Source: Deltaproteobacteria bacterium
GTDB taxonomy: Bacteria > Desulfobacterota > Desulfobacteria > Desulfobacterales > JAHEIW01
Direction: 5' to 3'
Length of the DNA: 64,000 nucleotides
Assembly: GCA_024639185.1 (NCBI GenBank)
Contig: JAHEIW010000009.1
Coordinates: 1 to 64,000, forward strand
Positions 43,622 through 52,084 of the stretch are shown here, one piece after another. Numbering within the stretch: the stretch's first letter is position 1; every line of letters starts with the position of its first letter. The translations under genes were made by a program, and so were the position numbers. Below the pieces are notes generated by a model. It did no database searches, had not been told where the DNA came from, and was given only the letters and a program-made list of their open reading frames with translations.

Positions 43622-44251
43622 CTAACGAAACGGCGTGAAGACCAGATCACCCGTCAATCGAAAGGCAATACTGTGGCATTGATGGCATTCGGTTAACTTC
43701 TGCGGGGATAACGACCAGGCGCCTTCCGGTGTGAAGCGCGCATAATTCCAGTCTACCGCAAAAAAAGGATCGGATCCAGACGCGGACGCAGGCGCCTGTT
43801 TGGTCATAAGCTCAATTTCCACCAGTTTAGCCTCGCCCTTGTATCCTTCCAGAATGAGCGTGGCTCCCACCGGCCAAATTCGCAACGAAGCAGGCCTGCC
43901 GGAATTCCTTATCACTTTCGTTTGCCTTAAATCGGATGGACGGTAAAAGATCCAGGCGCTCTGGTCACTTGAAAAACGGCGTGTTTTAATGAATGTTCTG
44001 GCCCAACCCTTCAACGGGGTTCCGGCAGCGTTGCGATAGGGCGGCAGCTCAACTTTGCGATTTAAATACTGATGGCTGGCGGGAATAATGGTTGCCGGCG
44101 ATTCGAGCGGCCTCAGGCCCGGTGGCTTCAGCAACCATTTTGCATCGTTTGAATAACTGCCAACCGCTGCCAGCAGGATGCCAATCAGGATTAAACCGAG
44201 GTGAAGATATTGTCGTTTTTGATTCAACATACTCCCCATCTCTGATGACAT
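43622..44251 (-). CDS. Monohaem cytochrome P460-like protein
   Basis: This secreted or anchored protein of about 209 residues has one membrane helix near the amino end (LHLGLILIGILLAAVG). A beta-rich domain follows (NAAGTPLKGWARTFIKTRR, RIWPVGATLILEGYKGE), and it ends with TECHQCHSIA, a CxxCH haem c motif, in SLSPQKLTECHQCHSIAFRLTGDLVFTPF. A carboxyl CxxCH followed by DxVFTPF is typical of the cytochrome P460 domain. Its redox role is unknown. It may act with the two cytochrome c genes that follow on the same strand. Several Met codons (44251, 44239, 44230) could be the start; ribosome-site evidence is poor. Confidence 0.75.
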   Translation of the reverse strand: MSSEMGSMLNQKRQYLHLGLILIGILLAAVGSYSNDAKWLLKPPGLRPLESPATIIPASHQYLNRKVELPPYRNAAGTPLKGWARTFIKTRRFSSDQSAWIFYRPSDLRQTKVIRNSGRPASLRIWPVGATLILEGYKGEAKLVEIELMTKQAPASASGSDPFFAVDWNYARFTPEGAWSLSPQKLTECHQCHSIAFRLTGDLVFTPFR

Positions 44252-44308
44252 ACACAATCACAACGATCCGGCATCGCTTCTATTTTGCCTCAACACCCAT
44301 CTGATTTC

Positions 44309-44386
44309 TCACCACGAAGAACACGAAGATAAATACCAGATTTTAAGAATTTTTTCACTTAGTGCCCTTCGTGCGCTTCGCGGTAA
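44309..44386. repeat. Word-repeat hairpin, family D
   Basis: The left arm is 44311-44330 (CACCACGAAGAACACGAAGA) and the right arm 44356-44385 (TCACTTAGTGCCCTTCGTGC...CGCGGT). It is very close to the copy at 36167. Confidence 0.78.
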
Positions 44387-44507
44387 GTTCGGCTAAAGCA
44401 TCTTAACGCGTGGCGCCAAATGAGGAAAAGGCTTTGCGCCGCTGATATATCGGCACAAAGCCGGGTCGTGAATTCAAGGAAAATAGCTTAATAAATGGGA
44501 AGCGCCT

Positions 44508-45767
44508 TTACAAGGATTTCAAATAATCAACCAGGGCTTTAATTTTTGAATCTTCAAGATGCTTGAACGGCGGCATTTTACCCTGGCCGTTGACGATCGT
44601 GGCCCGCACGTTTTCTTCGTTGGTTGGGCGCCCCGATGCGGGCAGCTTGGGACTGTTGAAAAGTCCCTTTAAACCGGGCCCTACTTTGGTATCTTTGCGA
44701 TCGGCATAATGGCAGCCTGAACAACTGGCGCTAAACAGATCTTTGCCGGATTCGGTGGCCCTGGCATTTTGCAGCTTGGCAAAAACCCATTCGCCGGAGC
44801 GCTCCGGCAGCTGGAAGGTGCCCTGCAAACGGACCTGATTTTCCTGACACGCCAATTGGAGATCCGCCTTGCCCTTAGCGCCCTTAAACCGGAAGTCCAT
44901 GGCAACATTCTGTTCGGCTTGGGTCATCTGATCGATCAGAATATCACCGGCAAACTGCTTGCCGCTGAATGTCCCCGCCTTTTGCGGGGTAAACTGATAG
45001 ACCTTGTCAAAGTTAGACTTCCAGATGCCGGCCACGTCACATTTTAATTTTTCAGCGTGTACAACCGGCGGCTTGATAATGGATTGGTTCAAACCACTGT
45101 AAATAGGGCTGTTGCTGCATTGATGATCGGCCACTACAAAAAGCCATTCGCTTAAATTTTCTTTGTCAAGCGGCTGCGGAATAAACGGTGATTCATATTC
45201 CCCGCCTGGAAAATCCGCTTTTTTATCTTTTAAATCACCGCTTTGCGGAACCAGCCGGTAGGATCGAAAACGCTTGCTGTCAATCGCCAGCATCTGCGGG
45301 CCCAGGTTGTCGTTAGCATCTTCAACCCGCATTTTAATCTGAAAGACCTGATCGGAAATTTTATTGAAACGAATATCTGAAATTTGGGGATCATCACCCG
45401 GGTTACCATCCACCGGTAATATCACCGGGATATCGTTGTCCTCACCTTCTTTGATCTGTACCTGCAGCGGAAAGTAGATATAGCCTTCACTGTAGACGTG
45501 CAAACCCCAGGGACCGCCGCTCGGCAAAAGGATTTTAAAGGTGCCGTCAGCGCCGATGGCTCCGCCGGACAAAAAGGCATCGTTGTGCAGCTCACCTTTT
45601 TCCAGGGCCACAGCACCGCTGGCAACCACCTTGCCATCGGCAGTGATGACCTTTCCGGAAATGAACGTTTGCCCCCATGCATGTGGCAAACTCAAAAAAA
45701 CTAAACAGGCCAGTGATAGAAAAATTAGCGCTAGCAAATTTCTTTTTTTTGATCTGTGCGTAACCAT
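44508..45767 (-). CDS. Periplasmic monohaem cytochrome c with carboxypeptidase-like beta-sandwich
   Basis: Starting at the ATG at 45767 (AAGAGGT six bases upstream; the 45794 start is rejected), the protein has 419 residues. It has a signal peptide (LIFLSLACLVFLSLPHAWGQ) and a carboxypeptidase-regulatory-like sandwich (ISGKVITADGKVVASGAVAL, about 38-120). An unassigned middle of about 190 residues has several Cys. The carboxyl cytochrome c domain has haem site CSGCH and KVGPGLKGLF, and the axial Met in GKMPPF. That last domain is clearly paralogous to the one in the next gene (45838). Together they suggest periplasmic electron transfer or redox sensing. Confidence 0.82.
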   Translation of the reverse strand: MVTHRSKKRNLLALIFLSLACLVFLSLPHAWGQTFISGKVITADGKVVASGAVALEKGELHNDAFLSGGAIGADGTFKILLPSGGPWGLHVYSEGYIYFPLQVQIKEGEDNDIPVILPVDGNPGDDPQISDIRFNKISDQVFQIKMRVEDANDNLGPQMLAIDSKRFRSYRLVPQSGDLKDKKADFPGGEYESPFIPQPLDKENLSEWLFVVADHQCSNSPIYSGLNQSIIKPPVVHAEKLKCDVAGIWKSNFDKVYQFTPQKAGTFSGKQFAGDILIDQMTQAEQNVAMDFRFKGAKGKADLQLACQENQVRLQGTFQLPERSGEWVFAKLQNARATESGKDLFSASCSGCHYADRKDTKVGPGLKGLFNSPKLPASGRPTNEENVRATIVNGQGKMPPFKHLEDSKIKALVDYLKSL

Positions 45768-45837
45768 TTCAAACCTCTTAATCTCTCTGAGCATCCTCAG
45801 CCTAAATTGATTGTTAGATACATTTTTAAGATGAGTT

Positions 45838-46545
45838 CTAAAGTGTTTTCAAATAGTTGAGTAGTGCATTCACCTGTTCCTCAGAAAGGTGCCCAAAGGG
45901 CGGCATTTTGCTGACGGGTGTTTTTAAAATCTGCCGGAAGTTGTCATCTGATACCGGACGGCCGCTAACGGGAAATTTGCTCTGGGTAAAGATACCTTTC
46001 AATCCAGGTCCCACCTTGGTGGCGGTGCTATCTGTCAGGTGACAGGCCGAACAGTTTTGCTTAAAGAGCTGTTCGCCCGTGGCAGCCAGACCTTTGGTTT
46101 CCTCTGCAGCCGGTTCACGGGTTCCGTAGACCAGCTCTCCGCCAAAGTACCCGAGACCGATCACCGTCAAAAGGCACAGCGCATAAAGGGTCATAACCGT
46201 TTTGGTAAAGCCGCCGGCAAAAGCACTGTAAACCACAGCGACCAGAAGTAAAAATAATAGCACCCCGGCTAACACGAGCTTCACCTTTATCTCAAAAAGG
46301 TAGGCACCACCGAAGCGCTGCTGCCAATCCATCAGACCCAGCAGTACGGTGGGAATTGCCATAATCAAGGCCAGTATAAAGCAATGCCGGGCACTCTGGG
46401 CCACATTTTTGCGATTAAAAATCCAGGCAACCAGAGCAAATAAAAACCCGCCGATAATCAGGCCGGCGGGCAAATGGGTGGCCGGCGGGTGCAGCGGGTG
46501 GGTATAGCCAATTTTGGCCAAAAGTTGGTAAATGGATTCAATCAT
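45838..46545 (-). CDS. DUF2231-type membrane protein fused to monohaem cytochrome c
   Basis: In this 235-residue protein, four membrane helices (about 20-145) match the DUF2231 pattern (HPLHPPATHLPAGLIIGGFLFALVAWIF; LMDWQQRFGG). A carboxyl cytochrome c domain follows, with QNCSACHLTD, KVGPGLKGIFTQ, SGRPVSDDNF and axial-type MPPFGHLSE. The DUF2231 histidines near the start may bind haem b, making a small quinol-to-cytochrome unit (inference). GGGGGCTCTAAA precedes the ATG. It lies just upstream of the longer cytochrome gene on the same strand (70 bases). Confidence 0.85.
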   Translation of the reverse strand: MIESIYQLLAKIGYTHPLHPPATHLPAGLIIGGFLFALVAWIFNRKNVAQSARHCFILALIMAIPTVLLGLMDWQQRFGGAYLFEIKVKLVLAGVLLFLLLVAVVYSAFAGGFTKTVMTLYALCLLTVIGLGYFGGELVYGTREPAAEETKGLAATGEQLFKQNCSACHLTDSTATKVGPGLKGIFTQSKFPVSGRPVSDDNFRQILKTPVSKMPPFGHLSEEQVNALLNYLKTL

Positions 46546-46812
46546 TTTAGAGCCCCCTTTACCCTATATGTCGAGATGGGTACCCATTCTGGAATTTAGG
46601 CAGGGTCGACAGGAAAAAAACGCGGTTTATTGAGGAACGTTTAGTAATTAACGCATCCGCAAGCGACGTGTCAATTGGAATTTGTATCAACCATCGCCAT
46701 CAGCTTTCGATTAGTAGTGCTGTCATTTAATTCAAGGTCATATGGATAGCATTTAATATTAAATAATGCCTGATTGCAAATGCTGCATTTCGTAATTAAG
46801 TTCCCTAATGCT

Positions 46813-46940
46813 TTTAGTGTTCAGGTGTCGGGTGTCAGGATTCAGAAGACAGAAATCAGACGACAGAGGACAGATGCTAATAGTGGGAGATGCAGAGATT
46901 TATTTGTTATCTGTTTACTGACACCTGACACCCGAAAGCT
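46813..46940. repeat. Word-repeat hairpin, families A and E
   Basis: The left arm at 46813-46838 (TTAGTGTTCAGGTGTCGGGT) and the right arm at 46917-46938 (ACTGACACCTGACACCCGAA) are family A; CAGACGACAGAGGACAGATG words of family E lie inside (46841-46874). It lies in the 562-base gap between the DUF2231 cytochrome and the NifU-like gene. The rest of the gap (46546-46812, 46941-47107) shows no gene and no strong structure. Confidence 0.75.
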
Positions 46941-47107
46941 TGTTTATCAAAGTCGTGCTTTTTAGATCCGGCAACAGACTGCTTGGGCAGGATGCTGTTG
47001 ATGAAAACCAGCAGTTTAGGCTTGACCAATGCCACAAAGTGGTATAAATTTAGGCCAGCAGATTAAAAGCAGTATATCATCAAACCCAATATTGCGGGAG
47101 AAAAAAA

Positions 47108-47326
47108 ATGAAAGAGCAAGTACAAAGCGCTTTGGATGACATCCGGCCGTCCCTTCAGGCAGATGGTGGTGATGTCGAGCTGGTCGATGTGGTCGACGGG
47201 ATCGTTAAAGTTCGCTTAACGGGTGCCTGTGGTGGCTGTCCCATGTCACAGATGACCCTCAAACAGGGTATTGAAACTTACGTGAAAAAGAAAATTCCTG
47301 AGATCGTCAGCGTAGAGTCCGTGTAA
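47108..47326 (+). CDS. NifU-like carboxyl-domain scaffold protein (NfuA type)
   Basis: This 72-residue protein consists only of a NifU carboxyl domain: [22 protein letters not shown], then [18 protein letters not shown] with the CxxC that holds a transient [4Fe-4S] cluster between two subunits. It delivers iron-sulfur clusters to apoproteins, fitting a genome with complex I, radical SAM and ferredoxin-type proteins nearby. GGGAG lies eight bases before the ATG. It is a single gene followed by a strong terminator. Confidence 0.93.
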   Translation: MKEQVQSALDDIRPSLQADGGDVELVDVVDGIVKVRLTGACGGCPMSQMTLKQGIETYVKKKIPEIVSVESV

Positions 47327-47401
47327 TTCAAAGCGCTGAAGATATTTTACAGCACTTAATCCCTCGACGGCCGCATACAAAGCTTAACCCCTGTAAGGCA
47401 G

Positions 47402-47458
47402 CGCCCTGTTTGTTATCCCCCGATTATTGCGCCAATCATAAACAGGGCGTTTGATTTT
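47402..47458 (+). terminator. Rho-independent terminator after nifU-like gene
   Basis: CGCCCTGTTT (47402-47411) pairs with AAACAGGGCG (47440-47449), followed by TTTGATTTT. It lies between the convergent nifU-like and MFS genes and could serve both, though the T-tract favours the plus strand. Confidence 0.75.
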
Positions 47459-47489
47459 AATCCGGTGGCAATCGTAAAATGACAGATCG

Positions 47490-48713
47490 TCACCTGTTAT
47501 GGTAACGAACATCGGTGCCGTAGCGGGCAAAGGCGATGGTCCCCACCACCCCAAAAGCAAAGGCAACAATCAGATTGGTTGCCGGACAAACCTGCCATAA
47601 AAAGGCGCCACCAAAGGCTGCTACCGAAACGCACACGTCCCGCATAAAATAGTAGAGCCCGTACATCCCGGCTTTGCAGGATTCCGGCGCCAGATCCAGT
47701 ATGAGCGCTTTGCGGGTCGGCTCACCAAACTCTTTTAGCCCCCTGAGAACAAATGCCGGTATCAGCCACACAAACGACCGGCAGAACAACAGCACGAGGG
47801 GAAATAAAGTAAAAAAGAAAAAGGTGGCCACCACAAAAGGCTTCTTGGTGGTTTTATCAGCCAGGTGGGCGACCGGGATGTAGACGAGCACTGCCGTGGC
47901 CATTTCAATTGCGGTCAACAGACCGAATTGAAATGCGCTAACAGGCCGATCAATGGTCTGCATGCACCACACCACGACAAACGCATAGGGGATCTGTTCA
48001 CAGAAGCGGATGAGAATATCAGATACCAGCAGGCGCTTGAGCGAAGCATCCATGGACTGAAACAATTTCCAGGGATTTTTTTCCGGCCTGAGCTCACAAT
48101 CGTCAGTCGGGGCAGGACGGGTATCGTCTTCAATTAATTTTTGCTGAAGCAAAACTGCCAGGACGGCTAAAGCCAGCGCCGCGCCAAAGGCGATGCGAAC
48201 GCCCTGCTCAACCCCCCACACCCCAATACACAGTCCGCCCAGTATCGGTCCTGTAGCCATGGGAAAGCGCCGCACCAGGGAATGCATGGTGACACCCATG
48301 GTTCTTTTGTGGGTCGGCAGTACCTTGGCAATCAGGCCCATGGTTGCCGGCAGGGAAATGGCCGACCAAGCCAGAAAAAAAACCGCGCCGATCAAAACCG
48401 CCTGCCAGGCCGGGATCAGAATCACCATTAAAAAGCCGGCCATGGCCATAAAATTAAACACCAGCAATGCGCGTTTAAAACCGATGCGCTCGGATAGATA
48501 TCCCCCCGGAAAGGCATAAACGGCCGACAGGAAATTATCCAATCCGTTTAACAGGCCGATCGATATCACCCCGCCCCCTAAGGACAGTAAATAAATGGGC
48601 AGAAAGCGCTCCGCCATGCGCTCGCCCATACCCACCAGAACCACCATAAACAACAATCCCACAGTGCTCTGGGTCAATCCAAGAAATTTCGAAACGCTTT
48701 TAAAACGGCTCAT
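47490..48713 (-). CDS. MFS transporter (12 TM)
   Basis: This 407-residue protein has twelve predicted helices. It has a MFS motif A region GGYLSERIGFKRALLVF (about 56-72), followed by PATMGLIAKVLPTHKRTMGV (motif B/C area) and a second copy, AHLADKTTKKPFVVA (about 277). FEFGEPTRKALIL-like sequence (LKEFGEPTRKALILDLAPES) near 330 is common in a deltaproteobacterial MFS group of unknown substrate. The ATG at 48713 is good. It is divergent from sodA with 478 bases between. Confidence 0.87.
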   Translation of the reverse strand: MSRFKSVSKFLGLTQSTVGLLFMVVLVGMGERMAERFLPIYLLSLGGGVISIGLLNGLDNFLSAVYAFPGGYLSERIGFKRALLVFNFMAMAGFLMVILIPAWQAVLIGAVFFLAWSAISLPATMGLIAKVLPTHKRTMGVTMHSLVRRFPMATGPILGGLCIGVWGVEQGVRIAFGAALALAVLAVLLQQKLIEDDTRPAPTDDCELRPEKNPWKLFQSMDASLKRLLVSDILIRFCEQIPYAFVVVWCMQTIDRPVSAFQFGLLTAIEMATAVLVYIPVAHLADKTTKKPFVVATFFFFTLFPLVLLFCRSFVWLIPAFVLRGLKEFGEPTRKALILDLAPESCKAGMYGLYYFMRDVCVSVAAFGGAFLWQVCPATNLIVAFAFGVVGTIAFARYGTDVRYHNR

Positions 48714-48802
48714 CGGCAGGTCTCTATGTGCAGGTAATCTCCGGTTTATATCTTAAAAAATAGGCGGCCGGGGAGCATTTCTGCAAGGCTCATGACAGTA
48801 GC

Positions 48803-49008
48803 GGAATGAATTATCAGTCCCGCCTGTGGCGGGATATGAATGCATCAGGGTGCCTTGCGAAAGAGCCGCTTATGATCTCAGGGCAATTTGAGAAGCTGAA
48901 ATCGAATTTAGGCTTCACTTATTATTTGAATTCGATTCCTGTTCTTGCGGTACGCCCCCTTATGCATGAGTTTGCATCCCGCCCGGGCGGGACTGATAAT
49001 TTATGCAG
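48803..49008. repeat. 206-bp palindromic element, family I, upstream of sodA
   Basis: The left arm is 48803-48845 (GAATTATCAGTCCCGCC, then GGCGGGATATGAATGCAT) and the right arm 48962-49008 (ATGCATGAGTTTGCATCCC, then GGGACTGATAATTTATGC). Each arm contains its own small GGCGGG palindrome. A further inner pair, AATCGAATT/AATTCGATT, lies at 48899-48946. A solo arm is found on the far side of sodA at 49975. Confidence 0.78.
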
Positions 49009-49122
49009 CTACACAATTAAGAAAGCTTTTTTTATATCAACTCATTGATATTTATATACTTTCTTAGTGTGCACAAATAGTTGTCGGATTTATTTTAGTG
49101 CTTATTATTATATTAAAATATT

Positions 49123-49140
49123 TGATAAATATAATTATCA
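49123..49140. promoter_or_regulatory. Palindrome in the sodA promoter region (possible Fur/PerR-type site)
   Basis: TGATAA-ATATAA-TTATCA is a perfect 6+6 inverted repeat in an A/T-rich stretch 52 bases before the sodA ATG. It resembles, but does not exactly match, metal- or peroxide-regulator boxes (TGATAATNATTATCA). Superoxide dismutase genes are common Fur targets. Confidence 0.35.
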
Positions 49141-49191
49141 CTTCTTTATTTTTCTTCCAAGAAAATCATAAAAATTATCGGAGGTGTAAAG

Positions 49192-49797
49192 ATGAGCCAT
49201 ATATTACCTGCGCTTCCATATGCATATAATGCTTTGGAACCGTATTTCGATGAACAAACCATGCAAATTCACCATACCAAACATCACCAGACCTATGTCG
49301 ATAAACTCAATGCCGCGCTGGAGGGCCACGACGCATTACACAACAAAAGTGCTGAAGAGCTGATAACGGATCTGAACGCCGTCCCGGAGAAGACTCGAAC
49401 CGCTGTTCGCAATCACGGCGGCGGTCATGCCAACCACAGCTTTTTCTGGCCCCTGTTGTGGAAGGAGATCGATTTTGGTGGTGACGTGGCAAAGGCCATA
49501 ACCGCCAAATTTGGAGATTATGACAGCTTTAAAGAGCAATTTTCGAATTCTGCCGCCCTGCTATTCGGCAGCGGCTGGACCTGGCTGGTTGTGAAAAACG
49601 GTCAGCTTGAGATCACCACCACACCCAATCAGGACAGTCCACTGAGCCAGGGCCACATCCCGATTCTGGGTCTGGATGTCTGGGAGCACGCCTATTATTT
49701 AAAATACCAGAATCGCCGGCTGGACTATATTGCCGCATTCTTTAACGTCATCAACTGGGAAAAAGTGGATGAAAACTATAAAAATGCAATTCAGTAA
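49192..49797 (+). CDS. sodA: Superoxide dismutase, Fe/Mn family
   Basis: This 201-residue enzyme has metal ligands His27 ([17 protein letters not shown]), His82 ([11 protein letters not shown]), and Asp and His in [10 protein letters not shown] (about 163 and 167). The signature LYRRH-type helix and [10 protein letters not shown] are present, and Tyr35 sits at the access funnel. GGGHANHS and [15 protein letters not shown] are typical of the Mn or cambialistic group. It converts superoxide to peroxide and oxygen in the cytoplasm, useful to an anaerobe exposed to air. The ribosome site CGGAGGTGTAAAG is strong. It is a monocistronic gene, flanked by family I palindromes on both sides and followed by a terminator. 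Confidence 0.96.
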   Translation: MSHILPALPYAYNALEPYFDEQTMQIHHTKHHQTYVDKLNAALEGHDALHNKSAEELITDLNAVPEKTRTAVRNHGGGHANHSFFWPLLWKEIDFGGDVAKAITAKFGDYDSFKEQFSNSAALLFGSGWTWLVVKNGQLEITTTPNQDSPLSQGHIPILGLDVWEHAYYLKYQNRRLDYIAAFFNVINWEKVDENYKNAIQ

Positions 49798-49866
49798 GAA
49801 CCACAGCAACTCAGAAAAGGAACCCGACAATTATTAAGATGAGATAAATAAATAATCCTAAAAAAC

Positions 49867-49901
49867 CAAGAGGGCAGGATGGATTGCATCCTGCCCTCTT
49901 G
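49867..49901 (+). terminator. Rho-independent terminator of sodA
   Basis: CAAGAGGGCAGGATG (49868-49882 approximately) pairs perfectly with CATCCTGCCCTCTTG, with a five-base loop, and is followed by ATTTTTGG. It is the strongest terminator in the window. Confidence 0.88.
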
Positions 49902-49974
49902 ATTTTTGGTAGCGAACACTTTAATCGCCTTGACATAACAGCGGGAGTTTTTCCATCCAACCCTTGATAATAGC

Positions 49975-50018
49975 AGAATGAATTATCGGTCCCGCCTATG
50001 GCGGGATCTGAATGGTTT
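49975..50018. repeat. Solo arm of family I palindrome, downstream of sodA
   Basis: GAATGAATTATCGGTCCCGC followed by CTATGGCGGGATCTGAATG is nearly identical to the left arm of the element at 48803, in the same orientation. No second arm is visible. The remaining bases to 50285 show no gene or strong structure. Confidence 0.75.
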
Positions 50019-50285
50019 AGGTCAAATAATCCCAAAAACCTGAATAGGCTATTTCAATTGACCATTTCGTCCCTTTATCGGATCTTTGAAAGTGGATCAA
50101 AAATTCAAGGTTAGCGACCGGAAGGTTAAATTTTCCAAGATGTTGATTGTATCTTTATTTTTACTCGCGAATCATTATCTACCATGTATAGTGTCCACCG
50201 AAAAATAAAGATTGAAGAATAATTCTGATAGTGGGCAGTGAAAATTTTCTTCAGGCGCAAGGTCCAATTAGCCATATTCCGGCGC

Positions 50286-51293
50286 TTATGACAATTCAGC
50301 GCTGGTTTGCTTTTCCTTCTGCACAGGCTGCCAGTATTGCTTGCGATCAATGGAATGAACGACAACTTCCCGAATCTGTATACCTTGGAGAATGCGTAGA
50401 GGCACATCAACGCCTGCTTTGCCAACAGCCCAGACCTTTCTGTAAAAATCTGCCATCCCATGCACATCCTGTTTATTTACGGCAAGAATGATATCACCCC
50501 TTTTGATTCCAGCCTTTTCAGAGGGACTGCCCGATGTAACGCGCTCTACAATTAAGCGCCCGTATAATTCTTGTGTCCTAACACCGAGCCAAGGTCGTGG
50601 CGGTAATTTAGAACTTCCTGAAAGCTTCAAGTCGCTGAGAATGGGTTTCAACAGATCTATGGGCACGAACATATTTGTTGGCATTACTCCCAGTTCTGCA
50701 ATCGTGAGCTGAGAAAACAAATACCCAATGCCAACTAGATGGCCATCGCTATTAATAAGAGCGGCACCGCTGAATCGGTCAATCGGAGGGGCTGTAAATA
50801 TAGCATTCTCCAAAAGATACTCCCATGGGCCAGCAAATTCTTTCCGGGCAACCACTGCGACCCCATGGACTGCGTTCGAGCTCCCATAACTTACAGCCAG
50901 AACCAGGGCACCCTTCTTGACTTCTGATGAACTGCCAAACGGCATAGGTGTCACTTGCAGTGGTGAAGTTGCCCGCAGCAGACCTAAGCCGGTATTCCGA
51001 TCATAAGCAACAACTATCGCATCGACTGTTTTGTAATCTTTTCCTACTATTTTAACTGTTTCAGCCTCGATCGTCTGGAAACCGATGGTGAGGATATGTC
51101 CGGTTTCATCAATAACAACACCACTTGCCACCCGATTTGTCCCAAATCTTTCTGCTGTGCGGGCATTTTGAGGCACCGAGATTCGAATCTCAACAACAGC
51201 ATCCAAGGATTTTTCAGCTTCTTGTTCAGCATGGACAGTAAGCGAAAAGGTGGCTAAAATAATGAAGAGAATAGTGAGATAAATTTTTTTCAT
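50286..51293 (-). CDS. HtrA/DegP-like secreted protein with PDZ domain, probably catalytically inactive
   Basis: From the ATG at 51293 the protein has 335 residues: a signal peptide (ILFIILATFSLTVHAEQ), a trypsin-like domain (about 30-225) and one PDZ domain (about 235-320: PWLGVRTQELYGRLIVERVTSGSPSEKAGIKRGDIILAV). The Ser region is DRFSGAALIN in place of GNSGGPLVN, and keeps the Ser. Where HtrA has the catalytic His (TNNHVV) this protein reads TIGFQTIE, and where HtrA has Asp (TDLAVL) it reads TGLGLL. So His and Asp appear lost. It may be a peptide-binding pseudo-protease in the periplasm. The frame is intact and has a good signal peptide, so it is not an obvious pseudogene. Confidence 0.8.
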   Translation of the reverse strand: MKKIYLTILFIILATFSLTVHAEQEAEKSLDAVVEIRISVPQNARTAERFGTNRVASGVVIDETGHILTIGFQTIEAETVKIVGKDYKTVDAIVVAYDRNTGLGLLRATSPLQVTPMPFGSSSEVKKGALVLAVSYGSSNAVHGVAVVARKEFAGPWEYLLENAIFTAPPIDRFSGAALINSDGHLVGIGYLFSQLTIAELGVMPTNMFVPIDLLKPILSDLKLSGSSKLPPRPWLGVRTQELYGRLIVERVTSGSPSEKAGIKRGDIILAVNKQDVHGMADFYRKVWAVGKAGVDVPLRILQGIQIREVVVHSIDRKQYWQPVQKEKQTSAELS

Positions 51294-51380
51294 AATCCCT
51301 ACCCTTTCTTTGGCAAGTATCAAGAGAGGACTAGCGTCTCACAACTTATTATAGAATCATCTCCGTCCAACGACGAAAAA

Positions 51381-51981
51381 TTAACACTTCAGTAAGACAA
51401 ATAGCATCTTTGTCTCTCGCATCAGTTGCCCTATCGGTAATTTACGGGGGCATGATTTTTCTGCCTCGGTGAAGTCCAGTTGAGTCAAAAGCTCTCTTGT
51501 CCGAGTCGGTAATTCCTCGAAGGTGGATCGTGCCAATCCATGATCCTGGTATGAATGAAAGTACATGAGACAGCGCATGACATCGCCGATTGGCACCCTT
51601 TCGGGAAGCACTTCTGAGCAGTGACGCTCGCATCCGGCACAGTAGTCGCCGCTGGTTTCTCTGGCATATTGGGCCAATAGGTTATGATCTGACTTTGATA
51701 GGCGATTTTGTTCTACTGCCGCTGCAGCGTTTGGCGCCATAATTGTCAGATTTGGCATCTGTGAACAGATGCTGGCGATACGCTCATCCTGCCATACGGC
51801 CATGAGTTTTGCCTGATAGTCTGAAAATCCCTTATTGATAAAGGGGAGTAAAATTGCCACTCCTTCTCGTGGAAAGTTTGGTTACCAGAAAAACTTGCTC
51901 GCGGGTATGGGGGTTGCGGGCGAACCAACGCCCGATACCCTCTTCACTGCGGCCCCTTCCGTAGCCCTCTTCCTCTTTATC
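51381..51981 (-). pseudogene. Decayed aldo/keto reductase with carboxyl Fe-S-type region
   Basis: Two segments in different frames together look like a Tat-type aldo/keto reductase. On the minus strand 51981-51860 reads GYGRGRSEEGIGRW and NPHTREQVFLVTKL, the typical amino-half strand of the family, directly after a stop. From about 51860 the frame shifts and 51381-51860 reads the carboxyl end: DYQAKLMAVWQDERIASICS, then CAGCERHC, PIGDVMRCLMYFHSYQDHG and CPRKLPIGQLMRE. Roughly 150 residues of the barrel between them are missing, as is the amino end. The 159-residue frame alone could be mistaken for a hypothetical gene. The remains of the ferredoxin-type Cys motif are also degenerate. Confidence 0.7.
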
Positions 51982-52084
51982 TTAAAATTTTAGGTTACTT
52001 TCAATTAATCCGTTTTTACATCAAATAGCAATAAATTGAAAGACTTTCGCTAAAAGCCAAAAATTAATGACTCCAGCATTCCTG

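Noticed and set aside
48803-50018. sodA as cargo of a composite transposon
   Set aside because: The flanking family I units are palindromes without a transposase, and only one is complete. Framing alone does not prove mobility.
50126-50467. 113-codon minus-strand open frame at the end of the HtrA-like gene
   Set aside because: It overlaps the real gene in another frame and has no coding character.
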